DNA of 15,909 nucleotides from positions 1-15,909 of the forward strand of contig SKOZ01000006.1 of assembly GCA_007119795.1 (NCBI GenBank), in the 5' to 3' direction. Below the pieces are notes generated by a model. That model was given only the letters and a program-made list of their open reading frames with translations. It had not been told where the DNA came from and did no database searches. Within the stretch, counting starts at the first letter, position 1. The number at the start of each line of letters is the position of its first letter. Of this stretch, positions 6,984 through 15,043 are shown piece after piece. Source of the DNA: Planctomycetales bacterium. GTDB lineage: Bacteria > Planctomycetota > Planctomycetia > Pirellulales > Thermoguttaceae. The translations under genes were made by a program, and so were the position numbers.

Positions 6984-7538
6984 CTACTCCGGCGAAGCCG
7001 TCCGGAACTGCCGGGCACGACTCCGCACGGTGGGAAAGGTCGTGTACTCCGGGTGTTCGTAACGCTCCCCGCGCATAAACCAGAAGGCCAGACCGCCGGT
7101 ATTGTGATGCGCCCCCGGTGTCGCCGTCTCGTGGAGCGGCTTGGCGCGGACGCCCAACGATCCTTTCTTCCCCGTCTTCTTCCAGCCCCGTTGCTCCATG
7201 ATCATACGAACGACAACGCCGATGACCTGCCGCAATCGTTTGGTGTACCGTGGGTGCAGTGAGGAAAGGGACTTGTCGATGGACGGTTGTGCTTCCAGCT
7301 CGCGGACCACTCCCGCCAAAGGCGGCCGGTCATGGTGGATCTCGGATTCCTCCATGCGACGCTGGCGGTCCTCATCGTTGAAAAAGCTCAGTACGTCATC
7401 CAACGGCTGTTTCGGGTCGTTGAGTACGTCGGCGAACGTGCGTCCCTGCCGATCCTGGAGAAAACCCGAACGCGTGACGGCCACTCGTGCCGTCATGCCC
7501 TTCGGGGGATGGGCTGACGAGAGGTTTTTATTGAACAT
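6984..7538 (-). CDS. Hypothetical protein, 184 aa, probably leaderless mRNA
   Basis: I do not recognise a family. The frame from ATG 7538 gives MFNKNLSSAHPPKGM, an acidic helical region (ADVLNDPKQPLDDVLSFF), a basic helix (RYTKRLRQVIGVVVRMIME), and a conserved-looking end GGLAFWFMRGERYEHPEY. There are no membrane or signal segments. No Shine-Dalgarno precedes ATG 7538, but a good promoter ends seven bases before it, so the message may begin at the start codon. Alternative starts are an upstream TTG at 7625, which would lie before the promoter, and ATG 7496 with a close GAAGGG. The GIY-YIG-like gene lies 108 bp downstream on the same strand. Confidence 0.7.
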   Translation of the reverse strand: MFNKNLSSAHPPKGMTARVAVTRSGFLQDRQGRTFADVLNDPKQPLDDVLSFFNDEDRQRRMEESEIHHDRPPLAGVVRELEAQPSIDKSLSSLHPRYTKRLRQVIGVVVRMIMEQRGWKKTGKKGSLGVRAKPLHETATPGAHHNTGGLAFWFMRGERYEHPEYTTFPTVRSRARQFRTASPE

Positions 7539-7551
7539 ACAAATATTGTAT
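7537..7551. promoter_or_regulatory. Perfect AT-rich palindrome at the start codon, possible operator
   Basis: ATACAA-ATA-TTGTAT is a perfect 6-bp inverted repeat with a 3-bp centre, in a surrounding of high GC. It covers the -10 box and the start codon of the 184-aa gene, the position where a repressor would block transcription. The binding protein is unknown. Confidence 0.45.
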
Positions 7552-7573
7552 CTGCAACGGCACTCTTTCGCAA
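7545..7573 (-). promoter_or_regulatory. Sigma-70-like promoter of the 184-aa hypothetical gene
   Basis: On the minus strand: TTGCGA (7573-7568, four of six), a 17-bp spacer, TACAAT (7550-7545, five of six). The predicted start falls at about 7538-7539, on the ATG itself. Confidence 0.55.
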
Positions 7574-7639
7574 GGCGGGTATCCACGGCGGCCCTGCTGC
7601 TCGCCCCAACGAATACGCCGCGCAAGAGGTTCCTAACAT

Positions 7640-7675
7640 CCCCCCCTCCAAGGACGTGGTTTCAGGGAGGGGGGG
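7640..7675 (-). terminator. Perfect 10-bp C/G hairpin after the NMO-like gene
   Basis: CCCCCCCTCC (7640-7649) and GGAGGGGGGG (7666-7675) pair perfectly around a 16-nt loop. It begins 26 bp after the stop codon of the minus-strand gene at 7702 and lies before the promoter of the next gene. No T-run follows on the minus strand. It should stall polymerase or protect the mRNA end. Confidence 0.5.
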
Positions 7676-7701
7676 CGGCCGAGAAGGGGGGTTCGGAGAC
7701 G

Positions 7702-9489
7702 CTAGGGTGCGGCGACGGCGTCGAGCGATGCGGCCAGCCGATCCAGCTCGGAAAGGAACGACGGGAGCGCCTCGTGGGCGACGTGCTCGGCCTGACGCCG
7801 GTAGAGGTCGATGCCTTCACGGAGATTGGCTGTGAACTCGCAGAAGTAGTCCGGTGAAGCCGCGAAGAGTCCGATGCCGTGCTTGGCCAGCAGGTCGCGA
7901 AGGTAGTCGAGGTAGAGGGCCAACTCGCGGAGGAGCATGTGTGGGCGAGGGGTGTTCTTCAGCAACAACGAGATGTGGCCGTAGATGTGTCCGACCATTT
8001 CCTCGAGGCTGGCACGTCGCGAGAAGTGGATGATATTCGGGCCGCAACAGACGGCGGGAGTGGCTTCGGGATCGATGCCGTGTTTTTGGGTGGCCCCACC
8101 GGCGAGGTCGTGGCAGATGCAGGACTTGCCGAGAACACTTTCCAGGATCGCCGCCCGCTGGTCTTCCGGCAGGTCCTGCTCGGCGAGCTGACGGAGCTTC
8201 TGCTGCTGGTATTGCTGCGAGGCGGTGCAGATCGGCTGGGAGGTGAACTCGGTGTTGAAGAGCTTGATGTAGCCCTTGGTGCAGGGGCTGCCCGGGCGGC
8301 CCTCGTCGATCCGCCTTCGCCGCGTCGCCTCGCTGGCTGAAGTCCGCAGGCTCCAAAAGGGAAGGCCGAAGGGGGAGCAATTGCTCAGAACGACATCTTC
8401 AGCGGTGGCCGAAATGAGCAGCTCTAGGTGCGCATCGTCGACGTTGGTGACCTCGGGGACGAGGAGGAAGGGGGTGCCCCAGCCGGTGCCATCGACGCCG
8501 TAGAACTCGCGGAGCATGCGGTCTTCGGCGGCGGTGCCGATGCCGCCCTGCACGGTGAGGCGGACCGGCCGGGGCTCGCTGCCGGCCGTTCCTCCGCGGG
8601 CGGCCAGCGCCCGGCTGTAGATGGTGTGCAACGCGTCGATGAGACGATCGCGCTTTTCGCGGAACTCTTCCAGGATCGGGCCCAGCAAACGGCCGCGGGA
8701 GGGGAAGGCATGGCCCCCGCAATTGAGACCCGATTCGACGCGGAATTCCGAGGCCCACAGCCCCCGCTTGGCCAAATACTTCGCCTGGATTTCCGCGGAG
8801 CGGTAGTCCCCCACCTTGAGGATGATCGTCTTGCGGAGCTGGCCCGCTTCGTCGGGGAAGAAGTCGGGGAACTCACCCAGATAGCCGTACAGCCGCGGGT
8901 TCATGCCTGCGGAAAGCACCAGCGACGACCGGAGGCTGCTCTCGGCGAAGCCGCGGAGAGCCGCCGAGGCGTCGCTGAACCGCGAGGGCAGCTTTTCGCC
9001 GTTCCGGTAGGGTTCGCGGTCGCCCTTGGCCATGATGTTCACGTCGCAGCTCCCGGAAACCGCGGATCGGCGCAGCCGTTCCTGCCGCCGGCGCCGGTCG
9101 TCCGGATCGGTGGCCACGCGCATCGCGCGGTATTCCTCCAGCAGCGGCGACTCGGGGAGCAGCTCGTAGTAGCGGGTGATCTCGCTGCCGGGTACAAAAG
9201 GGGCAGCCCGCAACTGGTTGACCTGGCGCCGGACGATCCGGTCGACGAGGTTCAGGTAGGCGGTAATACGGCGGGCGCGGGCATCTTCGTCGCCGTCGGC
9301 GATCTTCTCGTAGGGCTCCGCCTCCTGCCGACAATAGTGGGCGCGCATCTGCTCGATGAGCGCATCGTCGACCAGGGATATTACCGACCCAATGCCGTAA
9401 CGGGCGAGCCGCAGGGGGGCATCGATCATGAAGCCGGTGCCCATCACAGGGATATGGAAGGTGTGAGGGCTTCGCGGAGCGTCGTACAT
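7702..9489 (-). CDS. Nitronate-monooxygenase-like TIM-barrel protein with Cys-rich C-terminal half, 595 aa
   Basis: The N-terminus (SPHTFHIPVMGTGFMIDAPLRLARYGIGSVISLVDD, 7-42) and the middle resemble FMN-dependent TIM-barrel enzymes of the nitronate monooxygenase/enoyl-reductase type: GLNCGGHAFP (254-263), then VQGGIGTAAEDRML (313-326) followed by DGTGWGTPFLLVPE (333-346), which parallels the phosphate-binding GGI...G.Q.GT.FL signature. The second half is unlike standard members and carries C371, C403, C421, C457, C459, C481 and C482 in conserved-looking settings (CTKGYIKLFNTEF, KSCICHDL, AVCCGPNI), which could hold an Fe-S cluster or metal. I recall similar proteins of about 600 aa in Bacteroidota and other phyla, annotated only as hypothetical. 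There is no signal peptide, so it is cytoplasmic. It appears to be transcribed alone from a promoter near 9590. Reaction and substrate are unknown. Confidence 0.85.
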   Translation of the reverse strand: MYDAPRSPHTFHIPVMGTGFMIDAPLRLARYGIGSVISLVDDALIEQMRAHYCRQEAEPYEKIADGDEDARARRITAYLNLVDRIVRRQVNQLRAAPFVPGSEITRYYELLPESPLLEEYRAMRVATDPDDRRRRQERLRRSAVSGSCDVNIMAKGDREPYRNGEKLPSRFSDASAALRGFAESSLRSSLVLSAGMNPRLYGYLGEFPDFFPDEAGQLRKTIILKVGDYRSAEIQAKYLAKRGLWASEFRVESGLNCGGHAFPSRGRLLGPILEEFREKRDRLIDALHTIYSRALAARGGTAGSEPRPVRLTVQGGIGTAAEDRMLREFYGVDGTGWGTPFLLVPEVTNVDDAHLELLISATAEDVVLSNCSPFGLPFWSLRTSASEATRRRRIDEGRPGSPCTKGYIKLFNTEFTSQPICTASQQYQQQKLRQLAEQDLPEDQRAAILESVLGKSCICHDLAGGATQKHGIDPEATPAVCCGPNIIHFSRRASLEEMVGHIYGHISLLLKNTPRPHMLLRELALYLDYLRDLLAKHGIGLFAASPDYFCEFTANLREGIDLYRRQAEHVAHEALPSFLSELDRLAASLDAVAAP

Positions 9490-9587
9490 GAGCGGCCGAT
9501 CCGTTGGGGCAACGATTGGGCGGGAAAGGCCGGAAGACGCTGCGGCGGATCGGGCACAATCGAGAAGTGACTGGATGCGAGAACGTC

Positions 9588-9593
9588 ATTCTA
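9588..9593 (-). promoter_or_regulatory. Possible -10 box of the NMO-like gene
   Basis: TAGAAT on the minus strand matches TATAAT at five of six positions. The hexamer 17 bp upstream (ATGTCG) is a weak -35. Transcription would start near 9581, leaving a leader of about 90 nt. Confidence 0.35.
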
Positions 9594-9815
9594 GCTGCTC
9601 GCGGGCGCAGCGACATTCCCCTCTTGTGTGGCGGTTCATCGACCTTTTCTATGCGTCTTGTGCGGGGAGGGGAGTCTCTTCACGCGAGGGGGAGTCGGGT
9701 GGTTCGAACGCGAAAGGAAGGGGGACTGACCGGCAGGATCGGCCGGTGATCGGCATCTCCTGGTTAGCGAGGAGGTGGGGCGGCCGACCCGTACTGGGGG
9801 GGCGGTCGAGCCGCT

Positions 9816-10134
9816 TGGAGGTAAGTCGAGGAAGATCCAGCAGGCGCGGGGGAAGTGTCCGCGGTTGCCGTCGCTGGAGAAGTGGGCGAAGCGGGTCTGC
9901 TTGAGCCGCCGGGCAATGGCAGCGAGGTCTTGGCCTTCCTCGAGGTCGCGGCCCAGGCCCGCGGCCGCCATCTCCTCGGCCGCCGGGTCGCCGGAGGGGG
10001 CGCGCCAGCCGCGCCAGGCCGATGTGGATGCCCCTCTGCCCGTAGAGCGCCGGCGGGCTGCTCGATCGGCCGTAACACTGCTTGATCTCGTCCCAGTACG
10101 GACGAGTGCATCCTGTCGCCGAGAAACATCCCCC
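9816..10134 (-). pseudogene. Frameshifted gene remnant, unknown family
   Basis: On the minus strand two frames, each with strong G/C at third codon positions, join end to end. The first, from 10134, contains RPYWDEIKQCYGR and PALYGQRGIHIGLARLARP. Near 9990, at a run of C, the protein-like reading moves to another frame: GDPAAEEMAAAGLGRDLEEG, then DLAAIARRLKQTRFAHFSS and ending CWIFLDLP near 9816. Upstream the first frame is closed by TAA TGA (10140-10135) and no start is visible. I do not recognise the family. The best reading is the C-terminal part of a decayed gene, or a gene with a sequencing indel in the homopolymer. Confidence 0.4.
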
Positions 10135-10170
10135 TCATTATGGGGCTGCTGGGCAAAGCGAACGGCTCCA

Positions 10171-10199
10171 TTGTACATGCCGAAAGGCGGTGGTATTTT
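10171..10199 (+). promoter_or_regulatory. Candidate promoter of the Tat oxidoreductase gene
   Basis: TTGTAC (10171-10176), a 17-bp spacer and TATTTT (10194-10199). Each box is only a partial match (three and four of six), but the spacing is ideal. The start would be near 10206, about 107 nt before the ATG at 10313. Confidence 0.35.
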
Positions 10200-10312
10200 G
10201 CATGTTTCGGTGCCGTTGCGCGCCGGTAGGGTTCCGGCAGCGGATGGCGGTGCAGAAACGACCGCAGGCTGGATGCATATCCCACGCCAACAAAGCTCCC
10301 AGGAAACCCTCC

Positions 10313-11728
10313 ATGAATAGCTTCGATCAACACGCCTCCTCGCGGCGCGAATTCCTCAAGCATTCCGGTCGTATTGCGGCGGCCACCGCCGTGGCGGGAG
10401 GCGCCCTGCCGCGCGTCCACGCGGCCGAGGACAACACCCTGCAAGTGGCGTTGATCGGCTGCGGCTTCCGCGGGACCGGTGCGGTGGCCAACGCCCTGGC
10501 CGTTCCCAGGGGACCGATGAAGCTGGTAGCCGTGGCCGACGTCTTTCCCCACCGCATCGAGGCGAGCCTGCACGGCCTGCGGCAGAACGTGGAAGCCCAG
10601 TACGACCGCCTCTCCCACGCGGGCTACGAGCAGCAGATCGACGTGCCGGAGGAGCGGCGATTCGTCGGGTTCGACGGCTACCAGAAGGCCATGGACTGCC
10701 TGAAACCGGGCGACGTCGCCATCTTGGCCACCCCGCCGGCCTTCCGCTGGGCGCACTTCGAGTACGCGGTGGCGAAGGGGCTCCATGTCTTCATGGAGAA
10801 GCCGGTCACAGCCGACGGGCCCACTTCCCGGCGGATGCTCGAATTGGGTCAACAGGCGGCGGCGAAGAGCCTCAAGGTCGCCGTGGGCCTGATGTCGCGC
10901 CACGCCCGCAACCTCCAGCAACTCCACCAGCGCGTCCGCGACGGAGAGATCGGCGACATCCTCCTCATGCGGGCCTACCGCATGCACGCCGAGCTCGGTT
11001 CCGCCTTTTCGGAAAGGTGGCCCGGAAGCCCCTCGGAACTGCTCTGGCAGGTTCAGCGCTTCCACTCGTTCATCTGGGCCAGCGGGGGGGCTTTCAGCGA
11101 CTTCTACATCCACCTCATCGATCATTGCTGCTGGATGAAGGACGCCTGGCCGGTGAAGGCCCAGGGGCTGGGTGGGCGCCATTACCGCGGGAACTGGGTC
11201 GACCAGAACTTCGACTCCTACGCCGTGGAATACACCTTCGCCGACGGGGCCAAGCTCTACCTCAACGGGCGGTGCATGCCCGGCGCCCACTTCAATTTCT
11301 CCAGCCAGTTGCACGGTACAAAAGGCTGCGCCGTCGCCTCGCGCGCCAACGACTGCGGCGGCCCCTCCAGCACGTACGAGGGCCACACATTCGAGCGCGC
11401 GCAGCGAATCTGGCAATCGGAGACTCCTCGGGGCGAGGCCAGCCCTTACCAGAACCATTGGAACTCCCTGGTCGATGCCATCCGCGATGATCGACCGTTC
11501 GACGAGCTCGAGTACGGCGTGATGGCCAGTGCGGTCAGTTCGCTGGGGCGCATGGCAGCCCACACGGCCAGGGAGATCACCCTGGACGAGGTGCTCAACA
11601 GCCCCGAGGAGTACGCGCCGGGGCTGGACCGGTGGACGATGGACTCGCCCGCCCCCGTGCAGATGAAAGACGGGCAGTATCCCGTCCCCATGCCGGGCAT
11701 CGTGACCGACCGGGAGTATCCGATGTAG
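10313..11728 (+). CDS. Tat-exported Gfo/Idh/MocA family oxidoreductase, 471 aa
   Basis: An NAD(P)-dependent oxidoreductase of the Gfo/Idh/MocA family, which act on sugars, inositols and related polyols. Residues 1-37 are a twin-arginine signal (SRREFLK at 10-16, then AAATAVAGGALPRVHA), so the folded, cofactor-loaded enzyme is exported. The Rossmann glycine motif GCGFRG is at 49-54, MEKPV with the family Lys in EKP at 161-165, and HLIDHCCW (267-274) supplies the usual catalytic His/Asp region. The ATG at 10313 has AGGA eight bases upstream and places the signal at the N-terminus; the frame is open 77 codons further up to 10082 but that stretch is not protein-like. It lies about 600 bp upstream of the GH10-GH43 gene and on the same strand, so a role in sugar processing is plausible. 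Substrate not determinable. Such Tat-signal members are especially abundant in planctomycetes. Confidence 0.93.
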   Translation: MNSFDQHASSRREFLKHSGRIAAATAVAGGALPRVHAAEDNTLQVALIGCGFRGTGAVANALAVPRGPMKLVAVADVFPHRIEASLHGLRQNVEAQYDRLSHAGYEQQIDVPEERRFVGFDGYQKAMDCLKPGDVAILATPPAFRWAHFEYAVAKGLHVFMEKPVTADGPTSRRMLELGQQAAAKSLKVAVGLMSRHARNLQQLHQRVRDGEIGDILLMRAYRMHAELGSAFSERWPGSPSELLWQVQRFHSFIWASGGAFSDFYIHLIDHCCWMKDAWPVKAQGLGGRHYRGNWVDQNFDSYAVEYTFADGAKLYLNGRCMPGAHFNFSSQLHGTKGCAVASRANDCGGPSSTYEGHTFERAQRIWQSETPRGEASPYQNHWNSLVDAIRDDRPFDELEYGVMASAVSSLGRMAAHTAREITLDEVLNSPEEYAPGLDRWTMDSPAPVQMKDGQYPVPMPGIVTDREYPM

Positions 11729-11737
11729 GGGAGACCA

Positions 11738-12080
11738 CTGCCCAATGGGCTGATCCTGCTGCCGCGCCTCTTCCTCATGGGAGTTCCGACCGCCGTCATC
11801 CTGGTGCCCGCGGCCGTCTGGATGCTGGGAAGGCGGAGCGCCACGCCGCGGTTGCCCTCGGCGGAGCGGGGCATGCCTCCGCGCCAGTAGGCATGGAAGC
11901 TCTCCCTGATCGCTTGTCCTGTTTGGCACGATCGTGGTGTGGCTCCTGCACCGCGCGCATAGCTCCCCGGCCGACCTGTTCGGGCTGCGGCGGAACACGG
12001 CGGATTGGGCCCGAGGCCGCGACACTCCCGCTCGGGATGATCAAGAGGGCGGGGTCCTATGCCGTTCGTTTCCTGCCTGA
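11738..12080 (+). pseudogene. Frameshifted small membrane-protein remnant
   Basis: Directly after the oxidoreductase stop, in the same frame, codons with almost pure G/C third positions encode GLILLPRLFLMGVPTAVILV and AAVWMLGRRSATPR, a membrane segment plus basic end, until TAG 11888-11890. After AWKLSLIA the protein-like reading moves to another frame open from 11910: LVLFGTIVVWLLHRAH, a second membrane segment, followed by a hydrophilic tail (SSPADLFGLRRNTADWARGR) to TGA 12078-12080. Together they look like a two-helix membrane protein broken by one stop and one frameshift. Only weak starts exist: a CTG at 11738 preceded by AGGGGAG, or ATG 11777 without a ribosome binding site. I do not recognise the family. 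Two separate tiny membrane proteins are the alternative. Confidence 0.35.
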
Positions 12081-12111
12081 GGTGGGACTCCAGGGTGCGT
12101 GGCTGCGGGGT

Positions 12112-12117
12112 TATACT
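12112..12117 (+). promoter_or_regulatory. Possible -10 box upstream of the GH10-GH43 gene
   Basis: TATACT matches TATAAT at five of six positions. No good -35 is seen at 16-18 bp. It would leave a leader of roughly 215 nt before the ATG at 12341. Weak call. Confidence 0.25.
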
Positions 12118-12340
12118 GGCAGGGTGGATTTCCGTTGCGGGCGACTCCGCCAGCGGAGAGGACCGATGACGAGCCCAACGGCGCCCTTCTCCTCCGCACG
12201 CAATCGTTGGAGCGGTACCAGCGTCGCCCTATGCTCTGCGGCTACCACGACCGTAGAGGAGCACCCCGGCACATGAGGCGACCGCCAGGGCCGCCGTGCC
12301 GGGGACTGTGTGAAACCGAGATTCCAGATGGATCAGCACC

Positions 12341-15010
12341 ATGAACCGACCGTTTGCCCTTGCCGCCCTGCTCTCCCTCCTTGCCGCATCCTCGGCGTCG
12401 GCCGCCTCCGGTCCTGCGCTCAAGGATGCATTCCAAGACCACTTCCGGATCGGGGCCGCGCTGAACGGGTCGCACTTCGCCGCAACCCGCCCGGCCCGGG
12501 AGGACCTGGTAGCCGCGCAGTTCAACACCATCACTGCCGAAAACGCCATGAAGTGGCAGCCGATCCATCCCCGGCCCGGCCAGTACCACTTCGCGGCGGC
12601 CGATCGCTTCGTCGACTTCGGCGAGCGGCACGGCATGTTCATCGTGGGCCACACCCTGGTCTGGCACTCGCAGACGCCGTCCTGGGTGTTCACTGATGCC
12701 GAGGGCAACCCGCTGGACCGGGAGGCCCTGCTGGAGCGCATGCGCGACCACATCCACACCGTCGTGGGGCGCTACCGGGGCCGGGTCCATGGCTGGGACG
12801 TGGTGAACGAGGCCCTCAACGAGGACGGCTCGCTGCGGGACTCGTCCTGGCGGCGGATCATCGGCGACGACTACATCGAGCAGGCGTTCCGGTTCGCCCA
12901 CGAGGCCGACCCGGAGGCGGAGCTCTACTACAACGACTATGCGCTCGAGAACCCCGCCAAACGCCGGGGCGCCGTCGCGCTGCTGAAGAATCTCCAGGCG
13001 GCGGGCGTGCCGGTTGCGGCCGTGGGCATCCAGGGGCACGGCAGCCTCACCTGGCCCTCGCCGGAGCTGGTCGCGGAGACCATCGAGGCGTTCGCCGAGC
13101 TGGGGCTGCGGGTCATGATCACGGAGCTGGACATCAGCGTCCTCCCCTCGCGCTCGCGCACCGTGATCGCCGATATCGGCCGCCGCGAGCAGGGGGACGA
13201 CCGGCTCAATCCCTATACCGGCGGTCTGCCCGACGCGGTGCAGGAGCGACTGGCGCGGCGGTACTCCGAGCTCTTCGCGGTGTACCTGGAACATCGCGAC
13301 GTCGTGGACCGGATCACCTTCTGGGGCGTCACCGACGGCGACTCCTGGCTGAACAATTTCCCCGTCCGTGGCCGCACCAACTACCCGCTCCTGTTCGACC
13401 GCGCCGGCGAGCCGAAACCGGCCTTCCACGCCGTGATCGAGACGGCAGAGCGGTTTTCCCCGCCGGAGGAGACACCGCGGACCTTTCGCAACCCGATCCT
13501 TCCGGGCTTCCATGCCGATCCGAGCCTGTGCCGCGTCGGCGACGACTACTATACCGTGCACAGCACGTTCGAGTACTTTCCCGGCGTCCCCATCCTCCAC
13601 AGCCGGGACCTGGTCCACTGGCGACAGATCGGCAACGTCCTCGACCGCGAGAGCCAGTTGGACGTGAGGAACGTCCCCTCCTCCGGCGGCATCTTCGCGC
13701 CCACCATCCGCCACCATGACGGGGTCTTCTACATGATCTGCACCGTGGTGTGGGGGGGCGGCAATTTCTACGTGACCGCGACCGACCCTGCCGGCCCGTG
13801 GTCGGACCCGGTGTGGCTCGATCGCACGGGGATCGATCCCTCGCTCTATTTCGATGAGGACGGGACGGTCTATTACCACCGCCAGGTCGACGGCGAGCGG
13901 GGGTACACCGGCCAGCAGGTGCTGAACCTCGAGACCGGCAAGCTGGAGGGGGAGATGGTGGAGCTGTGGCGGGGCACAGGCGGGATCTGGCCGGAAGGTC
14001 CCCACCTGTACCACGTGGACGGCACCTGGTACCTGATGATCTCCGAGGGGGGAACAAGCTACGGGCACAAAGTCACCGTGGCGCGCAGCGACTCGCCCTG
14101 GGGGCCCTTCGAGTCGAACCCCGACAACCCCATTCTCACCCATCGCCATCTGCCGGATCACCCGTTCCAGGCGCTCGGTCACGCCGACATGGTGGAGACG
14201 CCGGACGGCTGGTGGATGGTCTTTCTCGGTTTCCGTCCGCAGGGTGGGCGCTACCACCATATCGGGCGCGAGACCTTTCTCGCTCCCGTGACCTGGAGTG
14301 AAGACGGCTGGCCGGTGGTCAACGCGAACGAGCCCATCGCCGAAGTCATGCCCGCGCCGCGCCTGCCCGAGCATCCGTGGCCGGAAGAGCCGGTCCGGCA
14401 GGAGTTCGACACCTCCGAGCTGCCTCCCTGGTGGCAGTACGTCCGCAATCCCGTCAAGGAGAACTACTCCTTCGCGGAGCGTCCCGGCTGGCTGCGTCTG
14501 ACGGGAGCGGCCGAGACACTCGCGGACCGCGCCTCCCCCACCTTTCTCGGACGGCGGCAGACCGCCCTGGGCTGCCGCGTCGCCACCCGGCTATCCTTCG
14601 ATCCGGCCCACGAGAACGAAGAGGCGGGCCTGGCGCTGCGTGGTAACGAAAGGTACCACACCCAGCTCGGTGTGCGGCTCGTGGACGGCCGCCGCCATGC
14701 CTTCCTGCGTTTCGTACAGGCCGGCGGGGAACAGGAGGTCCTCTCGCCCGAGCCGCTCCCCGAGGGGGACGTAATCCTCTCCGTGATCGCCGAACCGCTC
14801 CGTTACGAATTCTTCTACCAGCCCGAGGGGGGCGATCTGCAGAGCCTCGGCTCCCAGCCCACCCGGGAGCTCTCCAGCGAATGGATGTCGCGCCGTGCCG
14901 GGATGAGCTTCACCGGCGTCTACTTCGGCATGTACGCCACCGGCAACGGCGCGCGGAGCGAGGCCCCCGCCGATTTCGCCTGGTTCGACTATGAAAGAAC
15001 GGAACTCTGA
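12341..15010 (+). CDS. Exported bifunctional GH10 endo-xylanase - GH43 beta-xylosidase/arabinofuranosidase, 889 aa
   Basis: Residues 1-21 are a signal peptide (cut after ASSASA). Residues about 25-370 are a GH10 xylanase barrel: AENAMKW (66-72), HTLVWHSQTPSW (104-115), WDVVNEA with acid/base E157, YNDY (197-200), ITELD with nucleophile E262, and FWGVTDGDSW (327-336). A short linker leads to a GH43 five-blade propeller (about 380-680): NPILPGFHADPS with base D393, GIDPS with D499, and WPEGP with acid E552. The end (about 686-889) matches the GH43 C-terminal beta-sandwich: EEAGLALRGNERYHT, FTGVYFGMYATGNG, ADFAWFDYE. All five catalytic residues are present, so both activities are expected: GH10 cuts the xylan chain internally and GH43 releases xylose or arabinose from the products. 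The GH43 specificity cannot be told from sequence. The ribosome binding site is weak. The GH127-type gene starts 33 bp downstream, suggesting an operon. Confidence 0.95.
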   Translation: MNRPFALAALLSLLAASSASAASGPALKDAFQDHFRIGAALNGSHFAATRPAREDLVAAQFNTITAENAMKWQPIHPRPGQYHFAAADRFVDFGERHGMFIVGHTLVWHSQTPSWVFTDAEGNPLDREALLERMRDHIHTVVGRYRGRVHGWDVVNEALNEDGSLRDSSWRRIIGDDYIEQAFRFAHEADPEAELYYNDYALENPAKRRGAVALLKNLQAAGVPVAAVGIQGHGSLTWPSPELVAETIEAFAELGLRVMITELDISVLPSRSRTVIADIGRREQGDDRLNPYTGGLPDAVQERLARRYSELFAVYLEHRDVVDRITFWGVTDGDSWLNNFPVRGRTNYPLLFDRAGEPKPAFHAVIETAERFSPPEETPRTFRNPILPGFHADPSLCRVGDDYYTVHSTFEYFPGVPILHSRDLVHWRQIGNVLDRESQLDVRNVPSSGGIFAPTIRHHDGVFYMICTVVWGGGNFYVTATDPAGPWSDPVWLDRTGIDPSLYFDEDGTVYYHRQVDGERGYTGQQVLNLETGKLEGEMVELWRGTGGIWPEGPHLYHVDGTWYLMISEGGTSYGHKVTVARSDSPWGPFESNPDNPILTHRHLPDHPFQALGHADMVETPDGWWMVFLGFRPQGGRYHHIGRETFLAPVTWSEDGWPVVNANEPIAEVMPAPRLPEHPWPEEPVRQEFDTSELPPWWQYVRNPVKENYSFAERPGWLRLTGAAETLADRASPTFLGRRQTALGCRVATRLSFDPAHENEEAGLALRGNERYHTQLGVRLVDGRRHAFLRFVQAGGEQEVLSPEPLPEGDVILSVIAEPLRYEFFYQPEGGDLQSLGSQPTRELSSEWMSRRAGMSFTGVYFGMYATGNGARSEAPADFAWFDYERTEL

Positions 15011-15043
15011 CCGCCGGATTGCAGCATGATCGAGGTGATGCGC

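Larger units (their letters stand above)
9490..10312. other. Spacer between divergent genes, contains a gene remnant and two promoters
   Basis: About 820 bp between the NMO-like gene (minus) and the Tat oxidoreductase (plus). It holds a possible -10 box for the former (9588-9593), a promoter candidate for the latter (10171-10199) and a stretch on the minus strand with coding-like codon use (9816-10134) listed separately. The piece 9600-9815 is G-rich on the plus strand and I see nothing definite in it. Confidence 0.4.

Noticed and set aside
9764..12025. Minus-strand open frame of about 753 codons covering the Tat oxidoreductase
   Set aside because: Low-complexity composition and complete overlap with a clear Gfo/Idh/MocA gene on the other strand.
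12242..14374. Minus-strand open frame of about 710 codons over the GH10-GH43 gene
   Set aside because: Shadow of the plus-strand gene; its His/Val/Asp-rich translation shows no family features.
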